Positions 58,596-64,000 of a stretch of DNA of 64,000 nucleotides are shown one piece after another. This stretch comes from Liolophura sinensis. Its lineage: Eukaryota; Mollusca; Polyplacophora; Chitonida; Chitonidae. The stretch covers positions 67,060,984 to 67,124,983 of the forward strand of contig NC_088300.1 of assembly GCF_032854445.1 (NCBI RefSeq). Reading direction: 5' to 3'. A program made the position numbers and the translations under genes. Under the pieces are notes generated by a model, which had not been told where the DNA came from, ran no database searches, and saw nothing but the letters and a program-made list of their open reading frames with translations. Each line of letters begins with the position of its first letter. The first letter of the stretch is position 1.

Positions 58596-60084
58596 AGTAA
58601 TTGCCAGTTAACATACAACTTTCAAAACTATATACAAATGATAAAGTTCTCTATCAAAATTCATCTTAGTGCTCCTTAGGGCAATTATTATTTATGTCCC
58701 GATAATAAAAAAGACTTTCGAGATATCATGTCAGACTGCAACCATCAGTTAACTATTAAGGAATTTCCTTTCTATTGGAAACTCTTATTTTATTGAAATA
58801 TCCAATATGAGGTGTTACAAGATTAAGTTCCCTATTCAGACCTTTAAGCAGCTGTTTACAAAATATCATGTTATTTATTATCATTGTTTTTTTATGTCCA
58901 GTCCGTCTGTAAGTAAACCATGCACATAATCCTGTTATCAGAAAGCCTTACCCACTATAACAGAGTGCCTGACATTTATCACTGATAGCTGCAGACCATT
59001 AAATCTGCCATAAACTGTACCAGAGCTCTGCACCAAGATAAGGTGATGAAACAACATGCCGTGCTGTTGAACTTATCTGTGCATCCCCAACCCACAGGAA
59101 TTTCCCCTCTATCCCCCCCCCCCCTCCCCCACCACCACCAACACACAGAATCACCACCACAAGCCTTATGTAATACCTACCTAGCCGCAGGCTCAATGCA
59201 CTGGACACTGGTCCAGAAAACATACTTTATGCAAGTCTTCAACCTTTTTGCATGTTTGCAAGCTGTTTATTCAAGCATGTGAAAGCATTATTCTGCGATG
59301 AGTGACAAAACTATACTTTTTGTGAAGACATGAAATTGGCCAATCCAACCATTGTAGTTTGTCCCAAAAATCAAATTAAAAATATGCATAGATTGCACTG
59401 AAAGTTGCTCTTTCATATGCGACATTAGGTAGCGCTATGAGAAATGAGAAATGTGGATTTACATGCTGTAGTTCTTCTTCGCTGATATGTATTATTAAAA
59501 CTGATATGTACATAAGGCCTAAATTTATCCCTCCTAGTTAGCACTGAGATATGTAATGTAGGCCTACACAGTGACATTTCTTTGTACAGAACAAATCAGA
59601 GCTTTATCTTAATTAGAAGTTTTCATCCTGAAAGAAAACCGGAGATAGCTGACTAATTGGTATCATATGAATAGCTGTTTATTTTTTAGCCCCAATACAC
59701 AGTCAGTGAGGCTTGGAGATTACCATATATCATATATATGTATATATATATATATATCAGTATACAGATTACCCTCGGCAGGAAACATCAGTATTGTTTC
59801 AGCAAATATCCTAATAAACTTGGCCAGGCACATCTATAATCAGAACAAGATCATCATCATTCATTATACCGGAGTAAGACAGTACAGCCCGGGTTAGAAT
59901 GATCTAAGGCATCAGAAAAACTCAGACCAAGCTGTCCATTTTTGTGACAGACATCCAATGGCTTAAGGCAATACAGATCGGAGATTTCACAAATTGGCAT
60001 ATCACATAAACATGTGTAGCAATCAAGCATGCTGTTAATGGTGCGACAGCTCTGGACCACTTTACAAATTTCTTCATAAACTAG
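58596..60084. other. non-coding stretch
   Basis: Unique sequence with a C-run at 59116-59132 and a short AT microsatellite at about 59730-59758. Confidence 0.5.
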
Positions 60085-60310
60085 AAGTCAATGGCGTCGA
60101 GATAACGCTACGCGCTCTGTGATCGTAGGCACAGGTCATGTTAAAGCTAAATTGAGAGCGACATAACGCGTCGATAAAATCAATCTATTGACTAAGCATG
60201 TAAAGGTTATGTCGGAATGATTGCGCAGCAGTAATGTATACTCTGCTGATCCCGCTGCCGAATCGGCGGCCGCTCTTTTGTACAGTGTCATCCTCCCTCA
60301 ATCCCGCCCC
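60085..60310. promoter_or_regulatory. CpG-rich patch, possible promoter or enhancer
   Basis: CpG dinucleotides are dense (ATGGCGTCGAGATAACGC, CTACGCGCTCTG, TAACGCGTCGAT, CGAATCGGCGGCCGCTC) against a CpG-poor background. No TATA box, initiator or adjacent first exon could be fixed, so function is inferred from composition only. Confidence 0.3.
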
Positions 60311-60472
60311 CACTGCCACAGATTTCTAAGGTCACCTCAGAGGGGCCCAGATCAATATCTACCCAATTGCTTGCGCAAGCGATATGTTCTCTGAAGTTCC
60401 GCTATATACACTTTGAAGTGAGCTCTAAATCCAATCCTTTATAATCACCTGATCAAATGAACAGGTAATTAA

Positions 60473-60703
60473 ATGGTGGGCTGTTGGTTCTCAACTGCAT
60501 GTGCCCGATGTACCTCTACCAACATCATCTACATTTACCACATCAAAAACATCAAAGGAAAGGATTTCAAAGGGGAGCTCTTCAACAGGGAGGGCGAAAA
60601 GCAACAAGCGCCCAACAGAGCACCATTCACTGGGCAATTCTTCAAAGTCACAAGGGCCTTGTTCAGGAGGTCGAAATAGTGTGATAATCATTTGAACAAG
60701 CAC
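60473..60703. other. balanced-composition segment open in several frames
   Basis: Three plus frames and one minus frame stay open for about 200 bases. The minus reading (RPPEQGPCDFEELPSEW and on) and the plus reading (SSTFTTSKTSKERIS and on) both look possible. I could not find acceptor/donor pairs for either. It may be an exon of an unseen gene or conserved non-coding DNA. Confidence 0.25.
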
Positions 60704-63700
60704 TTGTCTAAATTATACATGCTTAAATTCACACATCGTTCAATATACTCAGCTATTAATTGCATCTCTCCGGACAGTGCACATACATGTATAGTATATG
60801 GAGGGTGAATGTATCTATGTTACATTTATTCAACATTGAGGATGCTGCATCCCTTGTAACAATGCAATATGCAACAGAACAATATATGCACATAGATGGA
60901 CAGTCAATAAATATGACTCAAAAATCAATTTAATTTGACAGGTAAATCACTTGACACCATAACATGCATACCTTAATGGCACATATGACTTATTGCTCAA
61001 TAGAAGTTAAGAAATACAATACACCATCACTTAATAATACTAGTATGTGTGGCAATGTACAGTTTGAGTCTCGCAATATTGCACAAACTTTAAATAATCA
61101 AACAATGTTCTACTGATATAAGATGAAACTGTTTGGTGCTTTGAGAAGAACTTATTGCTGATGATGAAGATTAGCTCTCAGGAGTTCACGTGTATTTATC
61201 TCCCTAACAATAAGTTGCTGCAGCACAAAGAATAAATATTGTCCTGAAATGAATAGACTTTTTTTTATCACACAAACACTTCTGCCTTAGGCCTTACTGC
61301 ACACAGCTTATTACAGATCATGAATCCGAGACACAAACTGACAAATGCACATATCTGGCACCGACAGCTGCAGATGATATGCGCCTTTGGACAGTCCATT
61401 TTGCAGCCAAATGAACATAAAAGGTGGGGTGGGAACTGGGGTGGGGAAATGGGGGTGAGGGCGATAAGGTTGAGGTGTATACATACTGGTGGCAACTCTT
61501 TCGGATCAATTGTAATTGGCTACAGGAGAAAAAAGCAAAATTAAGCTCTCAATCTTCGCCTAAAAATCACATTATATAAAATTCAATTTCCAGAAAACGG
61601 TTGGGCTGGTTTTTCCCTGTTGATGAGATGGTGTGTACTTTTTTGTGAGGAAGGATCATGATTTGAAGCGGCCTTCTCTACCCATGATACATCTGCCCTA
61701 TAACATCAGGGGAGTTCAACCACGGATTTCATCTGCATAATGCAGTTTTTCCTTAGCTGAACTCTAGCTGCCCTGATTTGAAAATGAAATCCTTAAGGAA
61801 GAAAAATCAATCCGTAAAATATACTGACAAATGATTCATGTGGATAAAGAGCCCAGCTGGTTCGAAGCTCTGTATTGTAGTGTCATCTTCCCAGAAGCAG
61901 TGAGTATAGGCAAGGCTGCAATGGTGCTGATATTTTCAGATTTCATTAAAATCCACTTACACACCATACCCTGACTGCCATAGCTTCAAATCAATAAAAC
62001 TATAATTTTGTTTCCCCTGTGTAACCGCCAAGCGTAAAATCTGAATTTGGCCATCGACAAGGGCCTGGCAAGCTAGTAATTTGATAGATTGGGGATTAAT
62101 CGCCCAATGGTTGTTATGGAACAGAAGAATCTACATAACACTGACTCTACAAGTAAATTGGATCCAACGCACTGCTAATCTTGGGAAATCAATTAAAGAC
62201 GTCAAAGAAAAAGCGACCCGTTCGGTGTGATTTGCCGAGATGTAACGATGACAAAGGGTGATCTAGATTTTATAAGTTTTATAGTTGGTATAAATCTCCC
62301 CCATAGCCCCCCACCCCCCTCCCCACCCCCACAGAAAATGGTCTGCAAATTCTATCTGAAGACTGCCTCTATGAGTTTGATAATCCATGCGTAAATTTCC
62401 TTTGATATGAGAGACTGGTGTTGAGTGGTAAAACACCAGACTATGAACTCTCTGGCAAGTTAATGGATTGAGCAATGTCCACAAGAGGCTTTACAAATCT
62501 TCAAAAGTGCTCCACTTAACAGGGGAATTTAATTTACAAAACCAAGAACCAAGCAAAATTCTGTCGTGTGTGAAAATGTTCTGGGGTGTAAAACAAAGAC
62601 AAACTGATCATCCCTCAAATGCATTTATCCTGAAATGTGGTGAAAGACTTTAAAACTCAGAAGAAAAAAAAAAAAAAAAAAAAAAGAAGAAGATAAGGAA
62701 AAAAATAAAGGTCTTTCCACTCAGCCATCACTTCATTTTTCTAATTTGAATACCCCTTTTCTACAAACAAATCTTAAAAAATAGGCCTGTCTTTTTAAGT
62801 ATTTATCCCAGACAATTAGAAAAAGGGACAGGAAAACTATCAGTCTGTTAAACGAAACCTTGTACTGTATATTCTGTTCACACGACCCATGTGCATTAAA
62901 TAAACACTTCTCAGCAGTCCTCTCCAGTGGGTCCAAGCATCATGTCATAAACTACTGAAACTAGCCCATTGTTTCAACATGCCCTCCATGGTAATGTTAT
63001 ACACACAGAAGGTTAGTGTTCCACTATTGTTTAATGAAACAAGGCCACAAGGACTTCAGCCACCTTTAATAATTACACATTGTTTAACAATGTCTCTAAA
63101 CACCAGATCTGTTTGTAGTGCAAACACTGTAGCATGTCTGATAGACATTAGGCAGCAATAACAGATACTGGTTTCAATATTTACACACTAATGTTGTCAC
63201 AGATAACACTTTTTTGCACTCTAATTCAACAGAATGATATTATGTTTCACTCTGTTACAACAAACTTGATACATGCCATGAATACAATGGTTTTTTACTT
63301 TTACCCACCAGGATCCAATAGGCAGGATTTGCTTTATTTGTCTTTTGTGACGTTTTTGGAGTGGTTTGCAATCATCAGTTTTGTCTTGACAAGCCTACGC
63401 CCCCATTCTTTCACAGGGCTTGGCATTTTAAGCACCAAGACTGTGGCCATGCCCTGTAGACACAACATTTTGAGCGTTTCAGTGCAGTCTGAAGATCACA
63501 GCATACTGTGACATATCACACAATTCTTCACAGCACACCACAAAGGCCTGACTGCCTGTTGGTATCTACCTTTTCACTGTCAGGGTGTGTTGGTGTCAGT
63601 GGGGAGGGTAAACAGATCATGGACTGGCCTAAATGCCACATGGATCTGTCTAGCCTCACATCAGCAACCTATTAACAGTCTCAAACAAGGCAACGGTGTC

Positions 63701-64000
63701 AAAACACGACCATATTTCCCAGGTGGTAATTAACTCAGACAACTGATGCTAATGAGGATACCTATATTAGTGGCCACAGGGAATTTTGGTCAGGTTATTT
63801 TTGCATGTGTCAACGATAACTGTGAGAAACACGACCCAGACTGCAGAATTACTGGAATTCCCCTCCTCTATATTAGATATGTCTCTACTCTGCTGAAATT
63901 ATCGACTGGCCTGATTGGTATTTTTCAAAGTTTTCCATACATCTTCTGAAACACGCCAACATGAATTTACCATTCTGCCCAAACACTTCAGATTAAGGCC
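60704..64000. other. non-coding stretch to the window end
   Basis: No exon recognised. G-rich run at 61422-61462, C-rich run at 62299-62335 and a poly-A run at about 62665-62686. The 106-residue ORF at 63191-63511 has no family features. Confidence 0.45.

Noticed and set aside
63191-63511. 106-residue plus-strand ORF near the right edge
   Set aside because: Generic hydrophobic and mixed composition, no domain, no splice sites.

Overview
The window is animal nuclear DNA. It is AT-rich and intron-rich: all recognisable coding sequence is in short exons with GT..AG borders, on the minus strand. It is full of tRNA-derived SINEs. SINE content and architecture suggest a marine lophotrochozoan, most likely a mollusc; this is inference, because no species-diagnostic gene is present. 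There are no bacterial operons, rRNA or tRNA genes, CRISPR arrays or long transposase or polymerase ORFs.

Layout. (1) 1-2.5 kb: the 5' part of an ectonucleoside triphosphate diphosphohydrolase (CD39/apyrase family) gene, running off the left edge. Two good exons carry apyrase conserved regions 1-3. (2) 2.5-18 kb: no convincing gene. This stretch has most of the SINE copies, degenerate tandem repeats and one weak exon candidate near 12.5 kb. (3) 18.3-23.9 kb: a four-exon gene I could assemble completely on phase. It encodes a 344-residue protein with an N-terminal TIR domain that keeps the SARM1-type glutamate, a Ser-rich tail, and a polybasic C-terminus ending in a CaaX prenylation box (CSIL). 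It lies between two inverted copies of a composite repeat. (4) 24-31.7 kb: repeats and otherwise featureless DNA. (5) 31.7-43.4 kb: the last three exons of a single-pass membrane protein with a cysteine-containing ectodomain, one transmembrane helix and a roughly 265-residue proline-rich tail. I do not recognise the family. (6) 43.4-64 kb: probably its large upstream intron or intergenic DNA, with a second SINE family, minisatellites and a CpG-rich patch near 60.1 kb.

Nothing shows that the three genes work together. Individually they suggest extracellular nucleotide breakdown, TIR-based innate or NAD-related signalling at a membrane, and a surface receptor or adhesion molecule. The most unusual item is the TIR-CaaX protein. 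The repeat content is also informative: several SINE-A copies are 5'-truncated yet flanked by clean target-site duplications, and one SINE-B copy carries an extra 3' segment inside its duplications.
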